Assembly: GCA_963793675.1 (NCBI GenBank)
Contig: CAWCBA010000005.1
Coordinates: 310,001-374,000, forward strand
Length of the DNA: 64,000 bases
Source: RPQJ01 sp963793675
Lineage (GTDB): Bacteria; Pseudomonadota; Gammaproteobacteria; Steroidobacterales; Steroidobacteraceae
Reading direction: 5' to 3'
A program made the position numbers and the translations under genes. The number at the start of each line of letters is the position of its first letter. Within the stretch, counting starts at the first letter, position 1. Shown piece by piece: positions 28,002 to 37,271 of the stretch. Below the pieces are notes generated by a model, which was not told the DNA's origin, made no database searches, and saw only the letters and a list, made by a program, of their open reading frames with translations.

Positions 28002-29297
28002 TCACCGCGTGTCCGAGCTGAGCCGCTGCTGGAACCGGCCGTCGGCCGAGACCATCGCCAGGGTGCCCTTGGCGCCTGTACGGGTCGCGTAGATGAGGAT
28101 AGCCCCGTTGGGCGCGAAGCTCGGCGCCTCGTCCTGCCGGCCATCCGTCAACACGTGCACGTTGCGCGTCTTGAGGTCGTAGGTCGCGATGCGGTAGGCG
28201 CCGCGGTCCAGCGTGACCAGCGCCAGCGATTCGCCATCCGGCGACAGGCGGGGCCGTGCGTTATACCCGTTGGTGAAAGTGAGGCGCTGTGCTTCCTGGC
28301 CGCTGCCCGCACCTACCCGGTAGACCTGCGCACTGCCCGCCCGGTCCGAAGTGAAATAGATCGACGCACCGTCGCGCGACCACTCCGGCTCGGTGTCGAT
28401 GGCGCTGTCGGACGTCAGGCGCGTGAGGCCTTGCGTGGCCAGGTCCAGCACGTACAGGTCGAGATTGCCGTCACGCGACAACGTCAGCGCCAGCTTGCGG
28501 CCGTCGGGTGACCATGAGGGCGCGCCATTGATGCCGGATCGGGCCGAGACACGCCTGCGGTCACCCGTCGCAAGCCGCTGCACGTAGATCGCGGACGCCT
28601 TGCCTTCGAACGAAACGTACGCGAGGTCCTGCCCGTTGGGTGACCAGGCCGGCGACATGATGGGTTCCGACGACTCCGTGACGATGCGCGGGCCGTAGCC
28701 GTCGGCGTCCGCAACCATCAGTCGGTAGCGCTGTGACGGCGGCCGGCCGTCGACCGCGACGTAGGCGATGCGCGTTGAGAACGCGCCCCGAACGCCCGTC
28801 AGCCGCTCGAAAACCAGGTCGGCGATCCGGTGCGCCGTCGCGCGCAGGCCGCGCTCGCTGGTGACCAGTCGCTGCGTGAGCAGCTGCTGGCCGGTCTGCA
28901 CGTTGAAAAGTTCGAACTCGACGGCAAGTCCGCTTGCCTCGGGCGCGACATGCCCGATGACGAGGAAATCGGATTTGAGCAGGCGCCAGTCCTCGAAGCG
29001 GACCTGCTCGCCGCGCGTCGGTCGCGCCACCAGATCGCGCCGCTCGAGCGGCTTGAAGCGCCCGCTCAATTGCAGGTCTCCCGCAATGACGGCTGCGACA
29101 TCGTTCGGACCGCCTTCGGCCTGGCCGCCAAACGGCACTACGGCGATGGGCACGGCGTCGCGCACACCCTGGGTGATGTCGAGGCGCAGCTGCGCATGGG
29201 CGCTCGTCGCGAGCGAACCCGCGAGAACGAAGAACCAGGCGAACGCCCGGGCAATACTCATCCGTGCGGGACGCGCCTGGGCGCGTTGAAACGTCAT
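28002..29297 (-). CDS. tolB: Tol-Pal system beta-propeller protein TolB
   Basis: TolB is a periplasmic propeller that interacts with Pal and with colicins in model species. From ATG 29297 the product is 431 residues, matching E. coli (430). It has a signal peptide ending ATSAHA, an N-terminal alpha/beta domain, and a propeller with repeated SPDG/SPNG blades such as SPAWSPNGQDLAYVSFEGK and PSWSPDGRKLALTLSRDG. A shorter ATG at 29261 (MSIARAF) is also possible. It starts 9 bases after the tolA stop. Confidence 0.95.
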   Translation of the reverse strand: MTFQRAQARPARMSIARAFAWFFVLAGSLATSAHAQLRLDITQGVRDAVPIAVVPFGGQAEGGPNDVAAVIAGDLQLSGRFKPLERRDLVARPTRGEQVRFEDWRLLKSDFLVIGHVAPEASGLAVEFELFNVQTGQQLLTQRLVTSERGLRATAHRIADLVFERLTGVRGAFSTRIAYVAVDGRPPSQRYRLMVADADGYGPRIVTESSEPIMSPAWSPNGQDLAYVSFEGKASAIYVQRLATGDRRRVSARSGINGAPSWSPDGRKLALTLSRDGNLDLYVLDLATQGLTRLTSDSAIDTEPEWSRDGASIYFTSDRAGSAQVYRVGAGSGQEAQRLTFTNGYNARPRLSPDGESLALVTLDRGAYRIATYDLKTRNVHVLTDGRQDEAPSFAPNGAILIYATRTGAKGTLAMVSADGRFQQRLSSDTR

Positions 29298-29305
29298 CTC
29301 CACAA

Positions 29306-30193
29306 TCACTCCGTAGGCTTGAAAACAATGACCAGCCGGCGCTCGAAGGCGCGCGCATCGCGCGGCGCAGGCAGCGGTGAGGAACGATACACCGCATTGG
29401 CGACGGATTCGCGTACCGCCTGGTCGCCGTTGCAATCGCCAGTTTTCACGTCGAGCACCGTGCCGCCGGTCGCCTGCGTGACGTACAGCGTGCATTCGAG
29501 GCCGGCACGCGCCGAAGGCGGCCGGTTCCAGTTGCGCTCGATGGTCTGGATCAACAGCGTGCGGTACTCGTCCACGACACCGGAGCGCGCGAGGGCCTCG
29601 CCCGCCTCCTCGTCTTCGAGTGCGCGGCGCAGTTGCGCCTGCTGCGCCGCCTTCAGCTTGGCCGCGCGCGCGGCCTTTTCCTGCTCGGCCTGCTGCTGCT
29701 TCGCCGCCGCTTCCTGCTGCTGGCGCGTCGCTTCCTGCTTGCGCTTTTCGTCCGCCTCGGCTCGCTTCCTTGCGACGAGTGCGGCCGCGTCCTGCGCCTT
29801 CTTTTCCGCAGCCTGGGCCTCGTCCGCACGGCGACGCTCGGCCGCTGCCTCGGCGCTGGCCTGGGCTTCGGCCTGGGCTCGCACATCAACCTGCGCCTTC
29901 TCCTCGAGCAGGGCCGGATCTGGCCTGGTCTCGGGCTCCGGCTTGGGCTCAGGGTCCGGCGGGGGCGCCTGTTTGACCGGTGCGACCGGTGCGGGCTCGC
30001 GCAGCGCCTTGCCCGCCTTCACCGACGATGGCAGATCCTCGTAACGAACGACGTTGCCCTCGATCGCAAGCTGCGGCGGCGGCGGATCCGTGCGCCATTG
30101 TATGGCCGCGACCGCAAGCACGACCACGACCAGGCCATGGACGATGGCCGACCCGATCCAGGGCCGCAGACTGCCGCTCGCGGCGCGACCCAT
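29306..30193 (-). CDS. tolA: Tol-Pal system inner-membrane protein TolA
   Basis: TolA spans the periplasm and transmits force to Pal-TolB. The 295-residue protein has one N-terminal transmembrane helix (AIVHGLVVVVLAVAAI). After a Pro-rich section a long Ala/Glu/Lys/Arg helix (about residues 100-200) forms domain II. The C-terminal domain III has WNRPPSARAGLECTLYV. It is shorter than E. coli TolA (421), mainly in the helix. It lies in tolQRAB order. Confidence 0.94.
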   Translation of the reverse strand: MGRAASGSLRPWIGSAIVHGLVVVVLAVAAIQWRTDPPPPQLAIEGNVVRYEDLPSSVKAGKALREPAPVAPVKQAPPPDPEPKPEPETRPDPALLEEKAQVDVRAQAEAQASAEAAAERRRADEAQAAEKKAQDAAALVARKRAEADEKRKQEATRQQQEAAAKQQQAEQEKAARAAKLKAAQQAQLRRALEDEEAGEALARSGVVDEYRTLLIQTIERNWNRPPSARAGLECTLYVTQATGGTVLDVKTGDCNGDQAVRESVANAVYRSSPLPAPRDARAFERRLVIVFKPTE

Positions 30194-30196
30194 CGG

Positions 30197-30637
30197 TCAG
30201 CGCGACCCGGATCTGCGATCGGCGGACAAGGGCTCCGTGACGAACCCGACCTTCTTTGCCCCCGCCTGCTGCAACAGCACCATGCCCTCCACGACGCGCC
30301 CGTATGGCACGGCCCTGTCAGCCTTGACCAGAACGGGACGCTTAGGTTCCCGGCGCAGGGCGGCGCCCGCCACCTCGAGCAACCTGGCGTCGTCGAGGGC
30401 CTGCCTGGGATCGCCGAGGTTAAGGTACATCGCCCCCGCGCTGTCGACGCTCAGCAGCAGAGGCTCGAGATCATCGGGCTCGATCGGTTCGGCCGCCGCC
30501 TGCGGCAGGTCGACCTTGATGCCCTGGCTCAGCATCGGCGCGGTGACCATGAAGATGATGAGCAACACCAGCATCACGTCGATGTACGGCACGACGTTGA
30601 TCTCGCCCATCAGCTTGCGGCCGCGTCTGCGCGACAT
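30197..30637 (-). CDS. tolR: Biopolymer transporter TolR
   Basis: TolR is the ExbD-like partner of TolQ in the proton-driven motor. The 146-residue product has INVVPYIDVMLVLLIIFMVT, with the proton-carrying Asp in the single transmembrane helix, followed by a periplasmic domain. It lies 3 bases before tolA and 13 after tolQ. Confidence 0.96.
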   Translation of the reverse strand: MSRRRGRKLMGEINVVPYIDVMLVLLIIFMVTAPMLSQGIKVDLPQAAAEPIEPDDLEPLLLSVDSAGAMYLNLGDPRQALDDARLLEVAGAALRREPKRPVLVKADRAVPYGRVVEGMVLLQQAGAKKVGFVTEPLSADRRSGSR

Positions 30638-30650
30638 CGTCGGCGTCTCC

Positions 30651-31329
30651 TCAGCCCTGCACGCCGCCAGCGTGGCGCTGCAGGATGGCGGACAGCTCTT
30701 CCATGAACGTGTCGTAGCGCAGTTCGAGCCGGCTCACCTGGTCCGCATAGCGGTTGTAGGCGATGACGGCCGGAATCGCGGCGAACAGACCCATCGCAGT
30801 GGCAATCAGCGCTTCTGCGATGGCGGGAGCCACCGTGGCGAGCGTCGCCTGCTGCACGTTGCCGAGCGCCTGGAAGGCCGTGAGGATGCCCCACACCGTG
30901 CCGAAAAGGCCGACGTATGGACTGGTCGAGCCGATCGTCGCGAGCGTCGAAAGGCTCTGCTCGAGACGGTCGGTTTCCTTGAGTTGCGCGATCTTCATCG
31001 AGCGTCGGCTCGCATCGAGCAGTTGCGCGCCGGCGAGGCCGAGCTGCGATCGCAGCCGCGAAAACTCGCGGAAGCCCGAGACGAAGATGTCGGCCATGCC
31101 GGTGTGCCGTGCCGCCTTCAAGCGATTTGTAGAGCCCGGCGAGGTCGCCGCCCGACCAGAAGTCGTCCTCGAACCGGTCCGCTGCCTGCCGGGCGTCGTT
31201 GAGCAGCTTGCGCTTGCTGAAGATGATCGCCCACGAGGCCACCGATGCGCCGATGAGCAGCAGCATGACCAGCTGCACGATGAGGCTGGCCTGCAGCAGG
31301 AGTTCCAGGATGGAATGCTCACCGATCAT
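30651..31329 (-). CDS. tolQ: Tol-Pal motor subunit TolQ, apparent frameshift
   Basis: TolQ is the MotA/ExbB-like proton channel subunit. The first frame starts MIGEHSILELLLQASLIVQL at 31329 and has the first transmembrane helix, reading to GLYKSLEGG. The other frame takes over around 31,115 at RHTGMADIFVSGFREF. It includes YVGLFGTVWGILTAFQAL and LIATAMGLFAAIPAVIAYN, the second and third helices. One indel near 31,110-31,125 reconciles both into about 225 residues, the normal length. Because Tol-Pal is complete otherwise, a sequence error is favoured. No ybgC gene precedes it; ruvB does. Confidence 0.92.
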
Positions 31330-31344
31330 GCTTGAATCACCTCG

Positions 31345-32391
31345 TCAGCCTTCGAACAGTCCGAGATTGGCCGGCCGCGCCTCGATGGCGGGTGGCGTCA
31401 GGCCGAAATGCAGATACGCATTGCGTGCGGCCACCCGGCCGCGCGCGGTGCGCATGATGTAGCCCTGCTGGATCAGGAACGGCTCGATCACGTCCTCGAT
31501 CGTGCCGCGCTCTTCGCCGAGCGCCGCGGCCAGGCTGTCGACACCGACCGGACCGCCGTCGAACTTCTCGATGATCGTGAGCATCAGCCGGCGGTCCATC
31601 GGATCGAAGCCCTGGCGGTCGACGTCGAGCAGGTCGAGCGCAGCGCGCGCCACGTCCTGCGTGATGCGTCCACTCGCCTTCACCTCCGCGAAGTCGCGCA
31701 CCCGACGCAACAGCCGGTTGGCAATGCGGGGCGTGCCGCGCGAACGGGTCGCGATCTGGGAGGCGCCGTCCACGTCGGTCGCCACGCCGAGGATGCCGGC
31801 GGACCTTTGCACGATGCGCTGCAGTTCGTCGTGGCCGTAGAACTCGAGCCGCTGCACGATACCGAAACGATCGCGCAACGGCGAGGTGAGCAGGCCTGCA
31901 CGCGTCGTGGCGCCGATGAGAGTGAATGGCGGCAGGTCGATCTTGATCGAGCGCGCGCCCGGGCCTTCGCCAATCATGATGTCGAGCTGGAAGTCCTCGA
32001 GCGCCGGGTAGAGGATTTCCTCGACCACGGGGCTCAGCCGATGGATCTCGTCGACGAACAGGATTTCGTTGGGCTGCAGGTTGGTGAGCAGCGCCGCCAG
32101 ATCGCCCGCACGCTCCAGAACCGGCCCGGACGTCTGCTTGAACCCGACGCCGAGCTCGTTGGCGATGACGTGCGCAAGCGTCGTCTTGCCCAGTCCCGGC
32201 GGGCCGAAGATCAAGGTGTGATCGAGCGACTCGCCACGGTTGCGGGCCGCAGCGATGAAGATCTCCATCTGCGCCTTCATGGCCGGCTGGCCGACGTAAT
32301 CGGCGAGTGTCTTCGGCCGCACGGCGCGGTCGTAGACCTCTTCCTCGCGCTGGCCCGTGGCGGAGACGACGCGGTCGGGTTCGATCGTCAC
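31345..32391 (-). CDS. ruvB: Holliday junction branch migration helicase RuvB
   Basis: RuvB is the hexameric AAA+ motor driving branch migration. The 348-residue product has Walker A GPPGLGKTTLA, Walker B ILFVDEIHRL, sensor GATTRAG and the arginine-finger region SPLRDRFGI. I chose GTG 32391 (M-TIEPDRVVSA), which matches the usual MIEADRLISA start and has AGGA 7 bases before it. A longer GTG at 32433 overlaps ruvA. It ends 15 bases before tolQ. Confidence 0.96.
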   Translation of the reverse strand: MTIEPDRVVSATGQREEEVYDRAVRPKTLADYVGQPAMKAQMEIFIAAARNRGESLDHTLIFGPPGLGKTTLAHVIANELGVGFKQTSGPVLERAGDLAALLTNLQPNEILFVDEIHRLSPVVEEILYPALEDFQLDIMIGEGPGARSIKIDLPPFTLIGATTRAGLLTSPLRDRFGIVQRLEFYGHDELQRIVQRSAGILGVATDVDGASQIATRSRGTPRIANRLLRRVRDFAEVKASGRITQDVARAALDLLDVDRQGFDPMDRRLMLTIIEKFDGGPVGVDSLAAALGEERGTIEDVIEPFLIQQGYIMRTARGRVAARNAYLHFGLTPPAIEARPANLGLFEG

Positions 32392-32416
32392 TGGCTTGTC
32401 CTGGCTCGGTGCGGCA

Positions 32417-33022
32417 TCAGCTGCTGGCCGCACGCAGCGCGTGGCGGATGAGTTCTTCGGTGGTGGTCACGGTCGGGTCGACCTTCTGCAGCAGGCGCGT
32501 GACTTCTGACGCCTTGTAACCCAGCGTGACCAATGCAGTGAACGCCTCGGCCTGCGGGCTGGGTGTCGGCGCTCCCGAGCCGGCCGGGCCGCGAACCTGG
32601 AACGACTGGCCCGTGGCCAGTGCCTGCAGGCGATCGCGCATCTCGATGATGAGGCGCTCCGCCGTCTTGCGGCCAATGCCCGGAATGCGGGTGAGCGATG
32701 CCGCGTCCTGCGCTTCGACGCAACGGTGGAACTCGTCCACGCTGGCACCGGAGAGGATGCCGAGCGCGATGCGCGGACCCACGCCCGATATCTTGATTAG
32801 TTCGCGGAACAGGCCGCGCTCACGCTCCGTGCCGAAACCGAACAGGATGTGGGCATCTTCCCGCACGACGAGGTGCGTGTGCAGCGTCACCTCCGCGCCG
32901 ACGGCCGGCAGGCCGTAGAACGTCGACATCGGGGCCTCGATCTCGTAGCCGACTCCGCCGACGTCCATGAGCAGCACGGGCGGATGCTTCGCCGTGAGTC
33001 GTCCGCGCAGGAAACCGATCAA
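32417..33022 (-). CDS. ruvA: Holliday junction-binding protein RuvA
   Basis: RuvA tetramers hold the four-way junction for RuvB. The 201-residue protein has an N-terminal OB domain (IGFLRGRLTAKHPPVLLMDV) and tandem helix-hairpin-helices (LIKISGVGPRIALGIL and TRIPGIGRKTAERL). The C-terminal domain III touches RuvB. The start is TTG at 33022, overlapping the ruvC TGA in TTGA; any longer start would lie within ruvC. Confidence 0.95.
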   Translation of the reverse strand: MIGFLRGRLTAKHPPVLLMDVGGVGYEIEAPMSTFYGLPAVGAEVTLHTHLVVREDAHILFGFGTERERGLFRELIKISGVGPRIALGILSGASVDEFHRCVEAQDAASLTRIPGIGRKTAERLIIEMRDRLQALATGQSFQVRGPAGSGAPTPSPQAEAFTALVTLGYKASEVTRLLQKVDPTVTTTEELIRHALRAASS

Positions 33023-33603
33023 GGCTGGGCTCCGAGCAGCGCGATGGAGGCGTCGACGGCCTGGCGTGCGCCGCGCGAATAGGCATGGCACAGCGCGAGA
33101 CCGATCGCGTCAGCGGCATCGGGACCGAGTTCACCCTGCAGCTTGAGGAGCGACATCACCATGAGCTGAACTTGTTCCTTCTGCGCGCCGCCCTGCCCGA
33201 CGATCGCGAGCTTCACTTCGCGCGGCGCGTACTCGTACACGGTTGTGATCACCGAAAATACGCCGCAGATGGCCGCGCCCCGCGCCTGCCCCAGCTTGAG
33301 TGCGCTGTCGGCGTTGCGATGCATGAAAACGCGCTCGATGGCGACCTCCTGCGGGCCGTACTGCCGGACGAGATCCTGGACACCGTCGAAGATCTGGCGC
33401 AACCGGGGCGGAAACGCCGCGCCACGCGTGCGGATGGCGCCACTCGCGACGTACCGGGCGTCGCCGTCCCGCCAGTCGATGACCCCAAAGCCGGTCGTCT
33501 GCGAACCCGGATCGATGCCAAGGATGCGAACCGTCTCGCCGGCGGTCCCGGTCGCGCCCGATGCGAGCGTCCAGCGCCGTCCGCCGCGATTGATTCTCGG
33601 CAA
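33019..33603 (-). CDS. ruvC: Holliday junction resolvase RuvC (start unclear)
   Basis: RuvC cuts Holliday junctions symmetrically. Visible are RILGIDPGSQTTGFGVIDW with the first catalytic Asp, VAIERVFMHRNADSALKLGQ with the Glu, and GPDAADAIGLALCHAY with the last acidic pair. The family start would fall at V-RILGID, but that codon is GTT (33531), not a known start codon. The nearest in-frame start is TTG at 33603, adding about 24 unconserved residues. A single-base error at GTT (from GTG) is the simplest explanation. The ruvCAB order is standard; relA is divergent 38 bases away. Confidence 0.92.
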   Translation of the reverse strand: MPRINRGGRRWTLASGATGTAGETVRILGIDPGSQTTGFGVIDWRDGDARYVASGAIRTRGAAFPPRLRQIFDGVQDLVRQYGPQEVAIERVFMHRNADSALKLGQARGAAICGVFSVITTVYEYAPREVKLAIVGQGGAQKEQVQLMVMSLLKLQGELGPDAADAIGLALCHAYSRGARQAVDASIALLGAQP

Positions 33604-33641
33604 ATAACCACCCGGCACTGAGCCTGAAAATCGGTCGTCGT

Positions 33642-35817
33642 ATGATAGCGTCTTTCTTCCGGGCGCCGCACGCCCGCGAGTCCCGCCGAGAACCGCGCTT
33701 GAAGCCCGCCGAGATCGACATCCGTTCGCTGGCACCGAGGGTACGCACCGCGCTCGAGGCGGTGAGCGTCCTTGCGCCGAACGAACACACCCTGCGCAGC
33801 GTCGAGCTGATGGCGGCGCTCGCGCAATTGCAGGCGGACGACGACGTGCTGCTGGCGGCGCTGCTCGTGCCCCTGCGTCAGGGTGGGCTGATCGAGGAGC
33901 CGCGGGCGCTCGACACTCTTCGGTGAACCGGCCCTGCGGCTGGCGACGGAACTCGAGCGGGTCGGCGACAGCGGCATTCCGGCCGAATGGAACCCGGGCC
34001 AGCACCTGCGCCCCGAACAGGCCGAAGGGCTGCGCAAGCTCCTGCTCGCGCTCGCCTCCGACGTCCGCCTGGTCCTGATCCGGCTGGCGCTGCAACTCGT
34101 GCGCATGCGCGGCATGAAATCAGCGCCCGAGGCCGAGTTGCGCCGGGCGGCGCTCGAGACGCAGGAAATCTACGCCCCGCTCGCGAATCGCCTCGGCATC
34201 TGGCAGTTCAAGTGGGAGCTCGAGGACCTGGCCTTCCGCTTCAGCGCCCCCGAGGATTACAAGCTGATCGCCGGCTGGCTCAACAAGCGGGCCGAGCGCG
34301 AACAATACATCGAGGACGTGAAGCGGGAGCTGAGTCGCGAGCTCGGACAGCTCGGCATTCGTGGCGAGATCACGGGCCGGCCGAAGCACATCTACAGCAT
34401 CTGGCGCAAGATGAAGCGCAAGTCGTTGCAGTTCGACCAGGTCATGGACGTGCTGGCGGTCCGCGTCATCGTCGACACGATCGCCGAATGCTATGCGACG
34501 CTCGGCATCGTCCACGGCCTCTGGAGCTACATTCCGGGCGAATTCGACGACTACATCGCGACCCCCAAGAGCAACAATTACCGTTCGCTGCACACGGCGG
34601 TCATCGGGCCCGGCAAGCTGCCACTCGAGGTGCAGATCCGCACGCACGAGATGCATGAGCACGCCGAACTTGGCGTCGCGGCGCACTGGCAATACAAGGA
34701 GGGCCGCAAGGCCGAAGCGAGCTTCCAGCAGAAAATGGTCTGGCTGCGGCAACTGCTGGAACCTTCGCAGCGCGAGGGCGCAGAACCTGACCTGCTGGCC
34801 GGGCTGCAGGCGGAAGTGTTCGAAGACCGGGTCTTCGCCCTCAGCCCCAAGGGCGAGGTCGTCGACTTGCCAAAGGGCGCCACGCCCCTCGATTTCGCCT
34901 ACCAGGTGCACACCAACCTGGGTCATCGCTGCCGCGGCGCCCGCGTCAACGGCCGCATGGTGACGCTCGACTTCAAGTTATCGAACGGCGACACCGTCGA
35001 AATCATTCCATCGAAGCAGCCGCATCCGAGCCGTGACTGGCTGCTGCCGCAGCTCGGCTTCCTGGCATCGCCGCGCAGCCGCGCCAAGGTCCGCGCCTGG
35101 TTCCGCAAGCAGGACGAGGACCAGAATCGCGAGCAGGGCCGGCAGATGCTCGAGCGCGAGCTGGACCGGCTGGGCGTACGTGCCCCGCCGCTGCCGGAAA
35201 TCCTGGGCGACCTGGGTCTCGCGAATGCCGATGCGCTCTACCAGGGCCTTGGCGAAGGCGACATCACGCTGGCACAGGTGGCCGGTGCGGTGCATCGCCG
35301 GTTGCATGAACACCAGGAGGTGCAGCGCGGCCCGCGACTCGCCAAGCCGGCTGCGAACGGCGCCTCTGCCGGCATGGTCATCGACGGGGTCGGCGACCTG
35401 CTGAGCACGATTGCACGTTGCTGCCGGCCCGTGCCACCCGAGGAAATCCTCGGCTACATCACGATCGGCCGCGGCGTGAGCATCCATCGCGCAACCTGCT
35501 CGAACCTGCTGCGACTGCGCGAGGTCAACCCCGAGCGCGTGCTGACCGTGGACTGGGGCCGGCCGTCGGAGGAGCGAACCTTCCCGGTCGGCATCCTGAT
35601 CGATGCGTACGACCGGCGCGGGCTCGTGCGCGATATCTCGGGGGTACTCGCGGACGAGCACATCAGCATCGAGGCGATGAATACCGTGACGGACGCCGCG
35701 GACAACACGGCATCGGTCGACGTGACCGTGAAAGTGCACGGGCTCGAGGAACTGAGCCGCCTGCTCGCGCGCTTTTCGTCATTGCCGAGCGTGATCCGGG
35801 CCCGCCGCCGGCATTGA
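33642..35817 (+). CDS. relA: GTP pyrophosphokinase RelA, apparent 2-base deletion near the 5' end
   Basis: RelA makes (p)ppGpp on stalled ribosomes. After an N-terminal segment the frame closes at 33926 (RALDTLR, stop). The correct continuation, TLFGEPALRLATELERVG, lies in another frame and runs to 35817. A lost CT in a CTCTC tract near 33917 explains it. The hydrolase region lacks the HD pair (LLAALLVPLRQGG), so this is RelA, not SpoT. The synthetase has RKSLQFDQVMDVLAVRVIV, SNNYRSLHTAVIGP and VQIRTHEMHEHAELGVAAHW. TGS (VFALSPKGEVVDLPKGATP), the zinc-finger-like CCRPVPPEEILGY and C-terminal ACT domain follow. The full product is about 725 residues. Confidence 0.93.
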
Positions 35818-35831
35818 GGGCCGGTCACCCG

Positions 35832-37259
35832 TCAGCGATTGGGGAAATCGATCGCGCGCTTGTCCGCTCCGAGCGCCGCCTCGTGCAGCGCTTCGCTCAG
35901 CGTCGGATGCGCGTGCATCGTGCGCTGCAAGTCCTCGGTGCTGGCCGAATACTCCATCGCGAGCACGGCTTCAGCGATCAGTTCGCCCGCCATCGGGCCG
36001 ATGATGTGCACGCCGAGAATTTCGTCGTCGTCCTTTGCCGCGATGACCTTGCAGAATCCGGCCGGCGCTTCCATCGCGCGGGCGCGGCCGCTCGCCATGA
36101 ACGGGAACGAGCCGACCTTGTAGTCGCGGCCGCTCGCCTTGACCTGTTCTTCGGTCTGGCCGACCCAGGCGATTTCCGGCGCGGTGTAGATCACGGACGG
36201 CACCGCCTTGTAGTTCACCTCGGAGTGCAGTCCCGCGATGAGGTCGCCGACCATGACCCCCTCCTCCTTGCCTTTGTGCGCCAGCATCGGGCCGCGCACG
36301 ACATCGCCCACCGCCCAGACGTTGCCCGCACCCGTGTGGCACTCCTCATCGACCTGGATGAAGCCACGCTCGTCGAGCTTTACCCCGGTGCCTTCACCGA
36401 GCAATCCGTCCGTGAACGGACGGCGGCCAATCGCGACTACGACCTTGTCGACCGTGACCGTCTGCTCGCCCCTGGCGTCGGTGTACTTCAGCGCCACACC
36501 TTCCTTCCTGAGGTCCGCACCGCTGACCTTCGCGCCGAGACGGATATCGAGACCCTGCTTCTTGAAGTGCTTCTGCGCCTCCCTGGCGACGGCCTGGTCG
36601 GCCATGGCGAGGAACTGGTCCAGTGCCTCGAGCACGACAACCTCGGCGCCGAGACGGCGCCACACGCTGCCGAGTTCGAGACCGATGACGCCGGCGCCGA
36701 TGACGCCCAGGCGTTTCGGCACCGATCCGAACTCGAGCGCGCCCCAGGAATCGACCACCTGCTTGCCGTCGAACGGCAGCGACTTGAGCGCCATCGGCTG
36801 CGAGCCCGAAGCCAGCACGACGTGCTTCGCGACCAGTTCCTGCTTGCTGCCGTCGGGCGCGGTGTATTCGACGCGGTTGCCGGACAGCAGCTTGCCGTGG
36901 CCCTGCAGCGCCGTGACGCCCGCGGCCTTGAACAGCCCGGTAATGCCCTGCGTGGACGCCTTGACGATGCCCGCCTTGCGCTTCTGCATCGTCGCAACGT
37001 CGAACGCGAGACCCGTCGCGGAGATGCCGTGCGCCGAAAACTCCGAGTGCGCGCGGTGATACAGCTCGGATGATTCGAGCAGCGCCTTCGACGGAATGCA
37101 GCCGGCGTTCAGGCAGGTGCCGCCAAACGCGTAGCTGCCGTCGTAGTTCCGCCACTCGTCGATGCAGGCGACCTTGAGCTTGTTCTGCGCCGCGCGGATC
37201 GCGCAGGGATAGCCGGCCGGGCCGGCGCCGATCACAACCACATCGTATGAATCAGGCAT
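35832..37259 (-). CDS. lpdA: Dihydrolipoyl dehydrogenase (E3)
   Basis: E3 reoxidises dihydrolipoamide with FAD and NAD. The 475-residue protein has the FAD motif VVVIGAGPAGYPCAIRAAQ, redox disulfide GGTCLNAGCIPSK, NAD motif GVIGAGVIGLELGSVW and C-terminal active His/Glu in HAHPTLSEALHEAA. It follows sucB by 12 bases. The gene is convergent with relA, with only 14 bases between, and I see no terminator in that gap. Confidence 0.96.
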   Translation of the reverse strand: MPDSYDVVVIGAGPAGYPCAIRAAQNKLKVACIDEWRNYDGSYAFGGTCLNAGCIPSKALLESSELYHRAHSEFSAHGISATGLAFDVATMQKRKAGIVKASTQGITGLFKAAGVTALQGHGKLLSGNRVEYTAPDGSKQELVAKHVVLASGSQPMALKSLPFDGKQVVDSWGALEFGSVPKRLGVIGAGVIGLELGSVWRRLGAEVVVLEALDQFLAMADQAVAREAQKHFKKQGLDIRLGAKVSGADLRKEGVALKYTDARGEQTVTVDKVVVAIGRRPFTDGLLGEGTGVKLDERGFIQVDEECHTGAGNVWAVGDVVRGPMLAHKGKEEGVMVGDLIAGLHSEVNYKAVPSVIYTAPEIAWVGQTEEQVKASGRDYKVGSFPFMASGRARAMEAPAGFCKVIAAKDDDEILGVHIIGPMAGELIAEAVLAMEYSASTEDLQRTMHAHPTLSEALHEAALGADKRAIDFPNR

Positions 37260-37271
37260 GGACGCTCCCGA

